64,000 nucleotides of DNA from Chitinophagales bacterium (lineage in GTDB: Bacteria > Bacteroidota > Bacteroidia > Chitinophagales > Chitinophagaceae). This document shows, piece by piece, positions 9,420 to 16,031 of the stretch. The stretch is from positions 1 to 64,000 of the forward strand of contig JAATFP010000021.1 in assembly GCA_015655125.1 (NCBI GenBank). The letters are read 5' to 3'. The position numbers and the translations under genes were made by a program. The notes beneath the pieces were generated by a model. It saw only the letters and a program-made list of their open reading frames with translations, had not been told where the DNA came from and searched no databases. Positions within the stretch are counted from its first letter, which is position 1, and each line of letters starts with the position of its first letter.

Positions 9420-9749
9420 TTGCTGAAAGACGATACGAACTTGCATAAACTCGCTGCAGAATTTGACAAAATTGCACTCGAGCTGCGAAAAAATAAAATA
9501 TCAATAGTCGTTAATCAAGCAGACAGTTTTTTTGATGATCACATTTACAGTTTTCAATTTGAATTTTTAAGAAGTGTTGATACAGAACTTAGTGATAAGT
9601 TCGAGCAAAGCAGAAGGACAAGCGTCAAAAACGCCTTGTCCTTTTTTTATATTAAAGATCGAGTCATTGTAGCGTCACTTAACCGATGGAAAATTCAAGA
9701 CAGACTTCTTATTAATCTTATAGAAAGCTATAACCTAAAAAAATCTTAA
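9420..9749 (+). CDS. Unknown 109-aa protein, coupled to SLOG gene
   Basis: No family was recognised. The predicted protein is helical and charged, with no signal peptide or membrane span. The only usable start I see is TTG at 9420; the same frame stays open back to 9369 (after a TAG) with coding-like residues but no ATG or GTG. So the gene may start at an unusual codon or be 5'-truncated. Its stop TAA overlaps the next gene's ATG by one base (TAATG), which implies translational coupling and a shared function with the SLOG protein. Codon use is AT-rich compared with the metal operon. Confidence 0.6.
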   Translation: MLKDDTNLHKLAAEFDKIALELRKNKISIVVNQADSFFDDHIYSFQFEFLRSVDTELSDKFEQSRRTSVKNALSFFYIKDRVIVASLNRWKIQDRLLINLIESYNLKKS

Positions 9750-10348
9750 TGACTTTTAAAGAATTTATTGAAAAGTACGACTACTCAGGTTCAATTATTT
9801 TGCTTGAAGGAAAGAGGAATGTATTACAGGAGGATATTCCCAAACTTATAAGTCTAGGCGAACAGCTAGCCAAAGAAACTAAGCATTGTAAATTTCGCAG
9901 TGGAAATGCTCCAGGGGCGGACTACTTTTTCGCAGAAGGTGTTTGTAATATAGACAGACAAAGATTGGAAGTGATCATACCCTTTAGTGGTCATCGAAAA
10001 ACCTTTAACAAAGCAGCATCAACTATTTCTCTTGACAATATTAATCTTAAAAATGAATTCGAAGTAGTGAAGCAATCTAAGGAAAACAAAAAAACTCATC
10101 GGCTCATTAGTTTATTTGTTGCCGGCGCCAGAGATGGAATCTCTATTAAAAGTTCATTTATAATAAGGGACACTATAAAAGTAATCGGAACAAAGTCAGG
10201 GGTTATAGCTACCAAAGTCGCTCTCTTCTATGATGACCTTAATAATCCTGGACTTGGTGGAACGGGACATACCATAAGTGTTTGTCGAAAAAATAATATT
10301 GCTTTCGTTGATCAAACTCAATGGTTCGAGTGGCTACAAAATACTTAA
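9749..10348 (+). CDS. SLOG-domain (DprA/LOG-like Rossmann) protein
   Basis: A 199-residue soluble protein. It shows a Rossmann-like layout: a hydrophobic strand followed by EGKR (residues 20-23), then RSGNAPGAD (residues 50-58), and late in the protein GGTGHTI (residues 170-176). These match the general SLOG pattern, a fold in DprA, LOG and sensor proteins of conflict systems predicted to bind or process nucleotide ligands. The gene overlaps its 109-aa partner by one base and sits in an accessory region. A defence or stress-signalling role is inference; a stand-alone nucleotide hydrolase is also possible. Confidence 0.6.
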   Translation: MTFKEFIEKYDYSGSIILLEGKRNVLQEDIPKLISLGEQLAKETKHCKFRSGNAPGADYFFAEGVCNIDRQRLEVIIPFSGHRKTFNKAASTISLDNINLKNEFEVVKQSKENKKTHRLISLFVAGARDGISIKSSFIIRDTIKVIGTKSGVIATKVALFYDDLNNPGLGGTGHTISVCRKNNIAFVDQTQWFEWLQNT

Positions 10349-10351
10349 TAA

Positions 10352-10404
10352 GTTTAACCAGAGGCAGGAGAAACATAGTCCTGTATTCCCTGCCCTGATT
10401 AAAC
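10352..10404. terminator. Hairpin between convergent genes, likely bidirectional terminator
   Basis: Inverted arms at 10352-10368 and 10389-10404 pair over about 15 bp with one mismatch and one bulge around a 20-nt loop. It lies directly after the SLOG stop (10348) and just beyond the 3' end of the opposing gene (10459). There is no strong T-tract, so it may be factor-dependent. Confidence 0.45.
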
Positions 10405-10458
10405 CCTTTAATTTTCAAAACAAAGGAAAGCGCCAATGTATGTGAGATTAAACGATTT

Positions 10459-11403
10459 TTATATCATTTCATAATCATCTTTCCAAACAACCATTTGGCC
10501 CGGAACATATATAATTCCGTAATTCTTACAAATGTGAAGAAAACTCGCGATAGTAATTTTTGACGAATATTTTAAACACCGATTATACTGTCGATCCGTC
10601 TGACTACTATCGTAACTTTTATTGAAACGACTTATTTGATGATAATAATTTCTTCCGTTAGGTGTTGTTGCAAAAAAACATCCAAGCGTAAACCAATTAC
10701 TATAGCCGACTGTTATATCGATTCTGTGCTTACAAATTAAAAAGATTATCGCAGCTATTAACTTTAAATTTTTGTCACTTGGCGTAAAATAAACTTCCTT
10801 CAAACTCGGTAATTCGGGAACATCGTAATTTTCAAGCGGTATTGCGTGATGATTAAAATAGGGTTCAGCATCATAACTTACAATTCTCAGTCTAGTTACA
10901 TCGCTGCCCGATTGATCAATCACTATACCCCACGATAAAAAAGCTTTTTGAATGAAACGAAAATGTTCCTTATGCTTATCGGAGTATTTTATTGGTATTA
11001 GTCCCCAAAAGCCTTTTCCGCTTACCGATAGGCCTGCATAGGCAACATGGTTTATTTTGGAAAGCTGTACTTTTAACTCGTGATAATTTTCTATGTGCTG
11101 ATTATCTTTAAAATCTATATCAAATTGAATCAGATTTGTATGCACCCTTAAACCAGCAGTATTGCGTTTCGCAAAAGTTCCGCTTGGCGTAAAGCAGGGA
11201 ATTTCCGCTTTCTCATTTTTTCGCCCTTCATCGCTTTGAAAAGTTCTAAGTCTTTTAACTTTAAAACTTCTTATTTGGTCTTCATCAGCAAATGATAGCA
11301 ATAACTCTAACAGATTGAGCTCCATGCCATCAACCCGTGTAAAGTTTTCGTAGTAAGACACAGTAACGTTTAATACTGATTCAGAAATATTAATTTTTTT
11401 CAT
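10459..11403 (-). CDS. VirE-N/BT4734-like mobile-element protein, primase-like
   Basis: A 314-residue protein resembling the BT4734/BF3469 family (VirE N-terminal domain) carried by Bacteroidota integrative elements. Residues 91-100 contain FDIDFKD (D95, D97), and GLSVSGKG (residues 124-131) follows. Such an acidic pair plus a glycine/lysine loop is reminiscent of archaeo-eukaryotic primase-type folds; that link is inference. It normally neighbours a DUF3987 protein, as here (60 bp upstream). The pair probably serves replication or maintenance of the element. Confidence 0.75.
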   Translation of the reverse strand: MKKINISESVLNVTVSYYENFTRVDGMELNLLELLLSFADEDQIRSFKVKRLRTFQSDEGRKNEKAEIPCFTPSGTFAKRNTAGLRVHTNLIQFDIDFKDNQHIENYHELKVQLSKINHVAYAGLSVSGKGFWGLIPIKYSDKHKEHFRFIQKAFLSWGIVIDQSGSDVTRLRIVSYDAEPYFNHHAIPLENYDVPELPSLKEVYFTPSDKNLKLIAAIIFLICKHRIDITVGYSNWFTLGCFFATTPNGRNYYHQISRFNKSYDSSQTDRQYNRCLKYSSKITIASFLHICKNYGIIYVPGQMVVWKDDYEMI

Positions 11404-11463
11404 TCTAATAGGTTAATAGTTAATAAAAAGTTTTCATAGGATACAGGATTACAATTTGAAGAA

Positions 11464-13194
11464 TTATAGATCATTGACCCATCTGTAAATGGTTTGTTGT
11501 TTGGTGGAAGCCCCTAGAAGAAACTTTGCAATTTTCCGATACGACATCCCTTCGGTATAAAGTTCTTTAGCTTTTTTTACCAATTTTGGATCTTCTTTTT
11601 CACGTGGTTGTGAATTTTTTTGGGCATCTTCCGGCATCTCATAAAAAACCTTTAGTGTATGTCTTTTAAGAACATTGATTATTTCTAATGCGGTATTAAA
11701 ATCTAAGTCGTTACAAACGATTGTGTCCGGTATGTTGGTATCGATAACGGTTCTGTAGAAAGAAAGAATTTGAGCAATTCTACAACACATTACAGCAAGT
11801 CGATGAACAACTCCTCCGAAAGCGGGATCAACATTCTCCCGCAGTTCTGTTTTCATTGTTTGGAAAAACTTTTGAAATATTTTTCGCTGTTTCACTTGAA
11901 AGGAAAAAAATACCGGGGAACATCTTTCTTCTAGGGCTTTATGAATATCATCGAAGAATAAGGCATAGTTATCGAAATAATTCTCAAGCTTTAATTTTTC
12001 ATCGTCAAAAACATCATGAAAATTTTGATCTTGAGTCATAGAGAAGTATGCGAATCTCGAAAAAAGGCCATTTTCAATTCTAGGAACTAGCGTGAATAAT
12101 TGCCCAAGAGTTCCAGAGAGAATAACTGTTAGAAATAAAGATTCTATTTCAATAGATTCATTGTTTGTTCTTCTATGAAGACTGTGCCCCTCGTTTTGAA
12201 ATGCATTTCTTAGCAGATCTGAAAAATTACCATAATCCATTTTGATTGATTCAACCATGGTATCGATCTCCGTTTCAAATATGGTTCCATGTCCACGATT
12301 TTGACTGATTAGATCGATCATCCCAGTCTTTGAATTATTGGCGGGAATCAAAAGTCTAAAAAGTTTTGGTTTTTCCACCTCGCTTTTTTTCATTGTACTT
12401 TCTCCGGACTCGATAGCCGCCATTTGATCAAGAAATCTCTTCTTGTCATCATCAGCTTCATGCAGTTTTCTAGCATGCGCTTTTTGTAGAATTCGCTTGA
12501 TAAATCTTATATAACCTTTGCCTTCCCCAAAAGGTGCAACTATAGACAGAAACAAATTGGGGCTTATTGAAGTCCCGTCATATTTTGTAAAGTAATTCGG
12601 CAACATTCCGCTTAGCACTGCCAATAAAACAGTTAACGCAAGATCTTGCTGTTGTTTTTTAGTTACAACTTCTTCAAAGGGCTTCTTTAGGATCGGCGGC
12701 AAATCTTCAAAAACATGTTTTGGATACACTAGGTTCAGATCAATGTCTCGTGATACATGAGACGCATCCTCATCCACCAAAACCTCTTTGTTTTCAGATC
12801 CGTCTTGTGTGACATGAGACGCGGTTTCCATTGGCGATATTATATCCTCTGGTGTTTTTTCATTTGCGGGGGCGTCTCGTGAGACATGAGACGGATTTTC
12901 GATAAGAGAGCCATTTAAAAGACCTTCTTCTTGCTCACGTTGAACATCGGACAGGAGTTTCGCAAAGCCTTCCTCAAAGGACGTAGAAGAGGGTGGCGAG
13001 GTAGTCTCGTGTGGTTGTTCGACTGTATTATCGTCTGCGATCGAATCTTTTTTTGAATTGACGTTTTCCGATTTTGGGTCTGTCTTATTTTGATCTTCAC
13101 TCGCAAACTTGCCATCATTAAGATTTGTGTTGTCTGGAATCACGACCTTTTTTTTGTCCTGATTCTCATTTTGGAATTCATCGCTGTTCGCCAT
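11464..13194 (-). CDS. DUF3987-family protein of mobile element
   Basis: A 576-residue protein. Residues 1-160 are hydrophilic, low in complexity and contain three SHV-[ST]-[RQ]-D repeats (about 102, 126 and 145). Residues 160-510 are the DUF3987 region with a degenerate P-loop-like APFGEGKG (220-226), consistent with a helicase-like replication protein whose chemistry is not established. Residues 539-576 form a resolvase/HTH_23-like helix-turn-helix (YRKIAKFLL). It lies between an unknown gene and the BT4734-like gene in one leftward series. The DUF3987/BT4734 pairing is a common signature of Bacteroidota mobile elements. Confidence 0.75.
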   Translation of the reverse strand: MANSDEFQNENQDKKKVVIPDNTNLNDGKFASEDQNKTDPKSENVNSKKDSIADDNTVEQPHETTSPPSSTSFEEGFAKLLSDVQREQEEGLLNGSLIENPSHVSRDAPANEKTPEDIISPMETASHVTQDGSENKEVLVDEDASHVSRDIDLNLVYPKHVFEDLPPILKKPFEEVVTKKQQQDLALTVLLAVLSGMLPNYFTKYDGTSISPNLFLSIVAPFGEGKGYIRFIKRILQKAHARKLHEADDDKKRFLDQMAAIESGESTMKKSEVEKPKLFRLLIPANNSKTGMIDLISQNRGHGTIFETEIDTMVESIKMDYGNFSDLLRNAFQNEGHSLHRRTNNESIEIESLFLTVILSGTLGQLFTLVPRIENGLFSRFAYFSMTQDQNFHDVFDDEKLKLENYFDNYALFFDDIHKALEERCSPVFFSFQVKQRKIFQKFFQTMKTELRENVDPAFGGVVHRLAVMCCRIAQILSFYRTVIDTNIPDTIVCNDLDFNTALEIINVLKRHTLKVFYEMPEDAQKNSQPREKEDPKLVKKAKELYTEGMSYRKIAKFLLGASTKQQTIYRWVNDL

Positions 13195-13228
13195 AAATTG
13201 TTTTTTAAAGATTTAAAATATTGAAAAC

Positions 13229-13672
13229 TCAAAAAAATGAGTTCTCGTTTTCGTTTATTTTCGGATAAAGAAGGTTTTCTGGAGTTCCCCATTCGGGCTT
13301 CCAAAATCGTACTCTTTCGGAACGAAGATTGCCTTTCGATATGGCATTACTAAACTCAAGAAGATCAGCAATTGGCCCATACGGTGTAACGGATTTTAAC
13401 GTAGAACAGCTTTTGAACATTTTATAAATGTTTTCTTGTAAAGTGTAAATTTTTAAGTCTTCCAACTTTGCAAAAGAAATGCTCGTTAAAGTTTCGGCTA
13501 TCCCAACGCAAGCCATTTCATTGTGGTTTGTCGGATATCCACGAAAAATTCTGTTTGAAATAAACCTATCTTTTGATTCTATAGAAAACACTTTATACTC
13601 TGCGATCTTTTTTGATTTGTTATAAAATGTTTCTACTAAATACCCCTTTACAGGGCGTGTATGAGTATTCAT
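13229..13672 (-). CDS. Hypothetical protein of mobile element (147 aa)
   Basis: Not recognised. It is a basic, soluble protein without a signal or membrane span and with a strand-helix-like composition. It sits between the HTH gene (39 bp upstream) and the DUF3987 gene (34 bp downstream) in the same leftward series, so it is likely cotranscribed and part of the element's replication or mobilisation module. The low GC matches its neighbours. Confidence 0.6.
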   Translation of the reverse strand: MNTHTRPVKGYLVETFYNKSKKIAEYKVFSIESKDRFISNRIFRGYPTNHNEMACVGIAETLTSISFAKLEDLKIYTLQENIYKMFKSCSTLKSVTPYGPIADLLEFSNAISKGNLRSERVRFWKPEWGTPENLLYPKINENENSFF

Positions 13673-13710
13673 TTGGATTGTTTTATATAAAAAATTGTTA
13701 TCGAGTCAAA

Positions 13711-14043
13711 TTAGCGATAGACTTTAGGAGGTTTTTTCTCGACCGAAGTCAAAAAGGTTAACAATGAATGTTTGGAATAAAAAACTCGTCGGCCAACTTT
13801 ATAAGCGGTTATTTTTCCCGCTTTAGTCCAATTGTGAAGTGTAGTTCTGCCTATCGGGGGCGTTGTAAGCTTAAGGGCATTTGCGACGGAAATTAAGTTT
13901 TCACCTGGCAATACTTTTGGGGCATCCTTTAGTATATGATGTTTCCTTAAAAAATCAAGAAGATCTAATTCAAAAAAGCTTATAATTTCAGCGGACTCCT
14001 TTTGACTGATATTAAGAGTCGTGAGTATATGTTTTAGATCCAT
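13711..14043 (-). CDS. Excisionase-like helix-turn-helix protein
   Basis: A 110-residue protein whose second half (about residues 55-100) is a MerR-like HTH_17 domain: LISVANALKL, then TTLHNWTKAGKITAYKVGRRVFYSKHSL split across a wing. This is the form found in excisionases and DNA-binding directors of Bacteroidota mobile elements. The first 50 residues are helical. It is the promoter-proximal gene of the leftward module and lies beside the presumed integration boundary, fitting control of excision or of the module. No integrase is adjacent in this window. Confidence 0.75.
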   Translation of the reverse strand: MDLKHILTTLNISQKESAEIISFFELDLLDFLRKHHILKDAPKVLPGENLISVANALKLTTPPIGRTTLHNWTKAGKITAYKVGRRVFYSKHSLLTFLTSVEKKPPKVYR

Positions 14044-14048
14044 GTGTA

Positions 14049-14071
14049 GGCCGGCTTTTTTGACGCCGGTC
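14049..14071 (-). promoter_or_regulatory. GC-rich hairpin in 5' leader of HTH gene
   Basis: GGCCGGC at 14049-14055 pairs with GCCGGTC at 14065-14071 around a 9-nt loop, a 7-bp stem with one G-T pair, ending 6 bp from the start codon of the HTH gene. It could limit translation initiation; this is inference. Confidence 0.3.
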
Positions 14072-14148
14072 TAAGCACAAGGGGGCAAATAGTCGAAGGT
14101 TACAGAACCCCCCTACCCAAAAACTCTATTTTTTCAAATTAATTGATA

Positions 14149-14168
14149 TTTGTCAAGAATTAGACAAA
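14149..14168. promoter_or_regulatory. Operator-like dyad TTTGTC-N8-GACAAA
   Basis: A perfect 6-bp inverted repeat with an 8-bp spacer lies between the HTH gene and the tRNA-like RNA. About 30 bp further on, GACAACTA occurs twice (14200-14207 and 14212-14219). Such dyads and iterons are typical binding sites near excisionase/integration boundaries. The binding protein is unknown. Confidence 0.3.
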
Positions 14169-14226
14169 GTGTAAAGATTATTTCTCTAAATGGCATTGAG
14201 ACAACTAAGGGGACAACTAGCTCAAA

Positions 14227-14268
14227 TGCAAAACCCCCAAAGTTAAGCGGAACGCTGCTTCGAGGGTT
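14227..14268 (-). terminator. Terminator-like hairpin after tRNA-like RNA
   Basis: On the minus strand, AACCC (14268-14264) pairs with GGGTT (14236-14232). Inside them AAGC/GCTT (14260-14257 with 14248-14245) forms a second helix, and a TTTT run follows. It begins 9 nt beyond the 3' end of the RNA at 14277, as expected for its transcription terminator. Confidence 0.45.
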
Positions 14269-14276
14269 ATAAGTTG

Positions 14277-14436
14277 CTGTAGGGGAAGGGTTCGAACCTC
14301 CACGAGGCAGTTAGCTAAAGTACAAAGTTCGGTGGTCGACCCCGGTCACATTGCTGTGGCTCTATACTTCGTTTATCCTGTTACCCTCACCCCCGAGACA
14401 AGGGGGCATGTCTGCCAAAAATTTCATCACCCCACA
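14277..14436 (-). ncRNA. tRNA-like RNA with 88-nt structured variable-arm insertion
   Basis: Minus-strand cloverleaf. Acceptor stem: 14436-14430 pairs with 14284-14278, 7 bp with one G-T. Three-bp D stem: ATG/CAT (14427-14425 with 14410-14408), with a type-II-like GGCAGA loop. Anticodon stem: five C-G pairs (14406-14402 with 14394-14390), loop TTGTCTC, formal anticodon GTC (14399-14397). T arm: GGAGG-TTCGAAC-CCTTC (14301-14285). The variable region, 14389-14302, is 88 nt instead of 5-24. It contains GAGG/CCTC closing pairs, an 11-bp helix (14370-14360 with 14327-14317) and a GCAA-capped hairpin (14358-14347). Position 37 is T, unusual for a decoding tRNA, and no CCA is encoded. It is too short for tmRNA. 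Seen in sequence; the role is unknown. Confidence 0.6.
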
Positions 14437-14440
14437 GTAT

Positions 14441-14458
14441 AAGCGATCTGTATCGCTT
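14441..14458. promoter_or_regulatory. Hairpin just upstream of tRNA-like RNA
   Basis: AAGCGAT at 14441-14447 and ATCGCTT at 14452-14458 form a perfect 7-bp stem with a 4-nt loop, 4 nt before the mature 5' end of the minus-strand RNA. It may lie in a processed leader. Confidence 0.35.
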
Positions 14459-14471
14459 TGGTTTGATAACA

Positions 14472-14479
14472 CAAAAATA
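14472..14479 (-). promoter_or_regulatory. Possible -7 box (TATTTTTG) for tRNA-like RNA
   Basis: Read on the minus strand the word matches TAnnTTTG, and it lies about 36 nt upstream of the mature RNA 5' end. A start point near 14465 would give a short leader containing the 14441-14458 hairpin. No clear -33 element was seen. Confidence 0.3.
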
Positions 14480-14588
14480 AGGAGATTTGCCTTAAACTTA
14501 AAAATAATTCAACAAATATTTTGAAAGTATATAAATTTTTCAAATATTTGCATATAATGTTGAATTTTTACAAATTAAACAATAAAAA

Positions 14589-15062
14589 ATGGCTGCTAAA
14601 TTAAATCTTGACAAACTTGATCTTCAGATCATAGAAGCAATGATGCAGAATGCTGAGATCTCTTACGCCGAACTTGGCAAAAAACTTTTTGTAAGCGGCG
14701 GTACCATTCACGTACGCATCAAAAAGCTACAGGAATTCAACATCGTCAAAGGTACAAGATTTAATGTAGACCTGAAACAATTAGGTTACGATATCACGGC
14801 CTTTGTTGGGATCTATCTTGAAAAAAGTTCACTGTATGATACTGTGGCCCATGAACTGATGAAGATACCGGAAATCATCCGGCTCAACTATATAACCGGC
14901 AACTACAGTATGTTCATCGAAATCGTTTGTAAGGATATTTCCCAGCTTCGGTTCGTATTGCACGACTAACTGCAAAAAATAAAGGGCATAGAAAGAACGG
15001 AAACCTTCATTTCATTGGAAGAAGGATTTAGCAGGAACGTGCTGGTAGCACCGGTGGAATAA
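14589..15062 (+). pseudogene. Lrp/AsnC-family regulator interrupted by in-frame stop
   Basis: The frame from 14589 encodes an Lrp/AsnC regulator: HTH at about residues 6-55, then the ligand-binding RAM domain. It stops at TAA 14967-14969 after 126 residues. The same frame continues without a shift for 30 more sense codons to TAA 15060-15062, and those codons give the expected RAM ending (KIKGIERTETFISLEEGF...). Full length would be about 157 residues, the family norm. One substitution, such as AAA to TAA, explains the break. The truncated protein loses the last strand and helix of the oligomer domain. A sequencing error is possible. The gene lies next to the tRNA-like RNA and is otherwise well preserved, so the change looks recent. 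Confidence 0.75.
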
Positions 15063-15089
15063 ATGAAACCCTGGAAAATTAATTAAAAA

Positions 15090-15114
15090 AACCGCGGCAA
15101 TGCCGCGGTTTTTT
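15090..15114. terminator. Rho-independent terminator, bidirectional
   Basis: A strong stem (ACCGCGGC/GCCGCGGT, 15091-15109) is flanked by A-runs on the left and T-runs on the right. It sits between the end of the lrp-like gene (15062) and the end of the opposing aquaporin gene (15122), serving both. Confidence 0.85.
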
Positions 15115-15121
15115 CTTCCTG

Positions 15122-15895
15122 TTACAATCTATTAATAGAAATATCCTCATGTACATCCACCGCTTTTTTGGTGATAACATCATCTGTATTCAAGAAGATT
15201 TTCCAAAAGAAGGCTGCCACGAGGCCACCCACTATCGGCGCAACTATAAATAACCAGAGTTGCTTCATCGCCAATCCTCCTGAAAATAATGCGGGTCCGA
15301 GGCTCCTGGCCGGATTCACGGAAGTACCGGTGATCGGTATTACTACCAGGTGTATCAACACTAAAGTAAGACCGATCGCTAATCCCGCCATACCAGGATT
15401 TGCGCGTTTTGCCGTGGCACCAAATATCACGATGAGAAAAATAAATGTAAACACTGCTTCCGCTAAAAAAGCGGAGGTAACGCTGTATTTACCAAGATAT
15501 TCTTCGCCCCAGCCATTAGCACCAAGCGCATATTCATTCAGGGCAAAACCCGGCTTGCCGCTTAATATCAGGTATAAAACTGCGGAAGCCGCAATGGCAC
15601 CGATGCATTGCGAAACAATATAGCCCAGGGTATCTTTTAAACTTAGCTGCCCTGCAGCCAGCATTGCAATAGAAATAGCCGGATTGATATGACAGCCCGA
15701 TATTGGCCCGATGGCGTAAGCCATCACTACCACGCTTAGGCCGAAAGCCAGCGAAATACCAAGAAGACCAATACCGGATGGAGCAACACCTTCCGCGGAT
15801 GCCCCTGCAATGACCGCTGCGCCACAACCAAACAGTACGAGACAAAACGTGCCGACAAGTTCGGCGAGATACTTTGTAATTGATTTTGTTTCCAT
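15122..15895 (-). CDS. aqpZ: Aquaporin (MIP family, AqpZ-like)
   Basis: A 257-residue channel with six membrane spans and the two NPA boxes of the aquaporin fold: HINPAIS (NPA at 71-73) and SVNPARS (194-196, with R197 of the selectivity filter). A histidine at 182 fits the water-selective filter rather than a glycerol facilitator. It should pass water through the inner membrane. It is longer than E. coli AqpZ because of the loop around residues 120-135 and a soluble C-terminal tail with DVHEDISINRL. It stands alone, convergent with the broken regulator. The symbol is by similarity of class. Confidence 0.88.
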   Translation of the reverse strand: METKSITKYLAELVGTFCLVLFGCGAAVIAGASAEGVAPSGIGLLGISLAFGLSVVVMAYAIGPISGCHINPAISIAMLAAGQLSLKDTLGYIVSQCIGAIAASAVLYLILSGKPGFALNEYALGANGWGEEYLGKYSVTSAFLAEAVFTFIFLIVIFGATAKRANPGMAGLAIGLTLVLIHLVVIPITGTSVNPARSLGPALFSGGLAMKQLWLFIVAPIVGGLVAAFFWKIFLNTDDVITKKAVDVHEDISINRL

Positions 15896-16017
15896 GAAAA
15901 ATTATTTAAGGTGAAGGTAAAAGATAACAATATAAGCAAGACGATCTTTGTATAACAATTGTACCCTTACGAAGGTAATAATAGGTATTTGCATAATAAA
16001 GTCAAAGCGGCATTAAT

Positions 16018-16025
16018 TATATTTG
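16018..16025 (+). promoter_or_regulatory. -7 box (TATATTTG) of trmB cluster
   Basis: The word matches TAnnTTTG and ends 6 bp before the ATG at 16032. It overlaps the TTG at 16023, which argues that the ATG is the true start. It would transcribe trmB and the three genes that follow. Confidence 0.5.
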
Positions 16026-16031
16026 CTGCTA

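Larger units (their letters stand above)
1..14276. mobile_element. Putative accessory/mobile island (left end outside window)
   Basis: Inference from content. The segment holds an IS21-like end, a metal-resistance operon, a SLOG pair and a leftward BT4734/DUF3987/HTH module, gene types that recur in Bacteroidota integrative and mobilizable elements. Its right limit is set at the 3' end of the tRNA-like RNA at 14277, because integrases often use tRNA 3' ends. The module at 10.4-14.1 kb is visibly more AT-rich than the genes after 14.6 kb. No integrase, relaxase or duplicated attachment site was seen inside the window, so the element type and left boundary are unknown and it may be a composite. 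Confidence 0.4.

Noticed and set aside
14277-14436. Interpretation of the minus-strand RNA as tmRNA
   Set aside because: It is only 160 nt, has a full anticodon arm, lacks a tag-peptide frame and pseudoknots, and its ends do not resemble the GGGGC...GCTCCACCA ends of tmRNA.
16023-16031. TTG start for trmB three codons earlier
   Set aside because: It overlaps the TAnnTTTG promoter box at 16018-16025; the ATG at 16032 is the better start.
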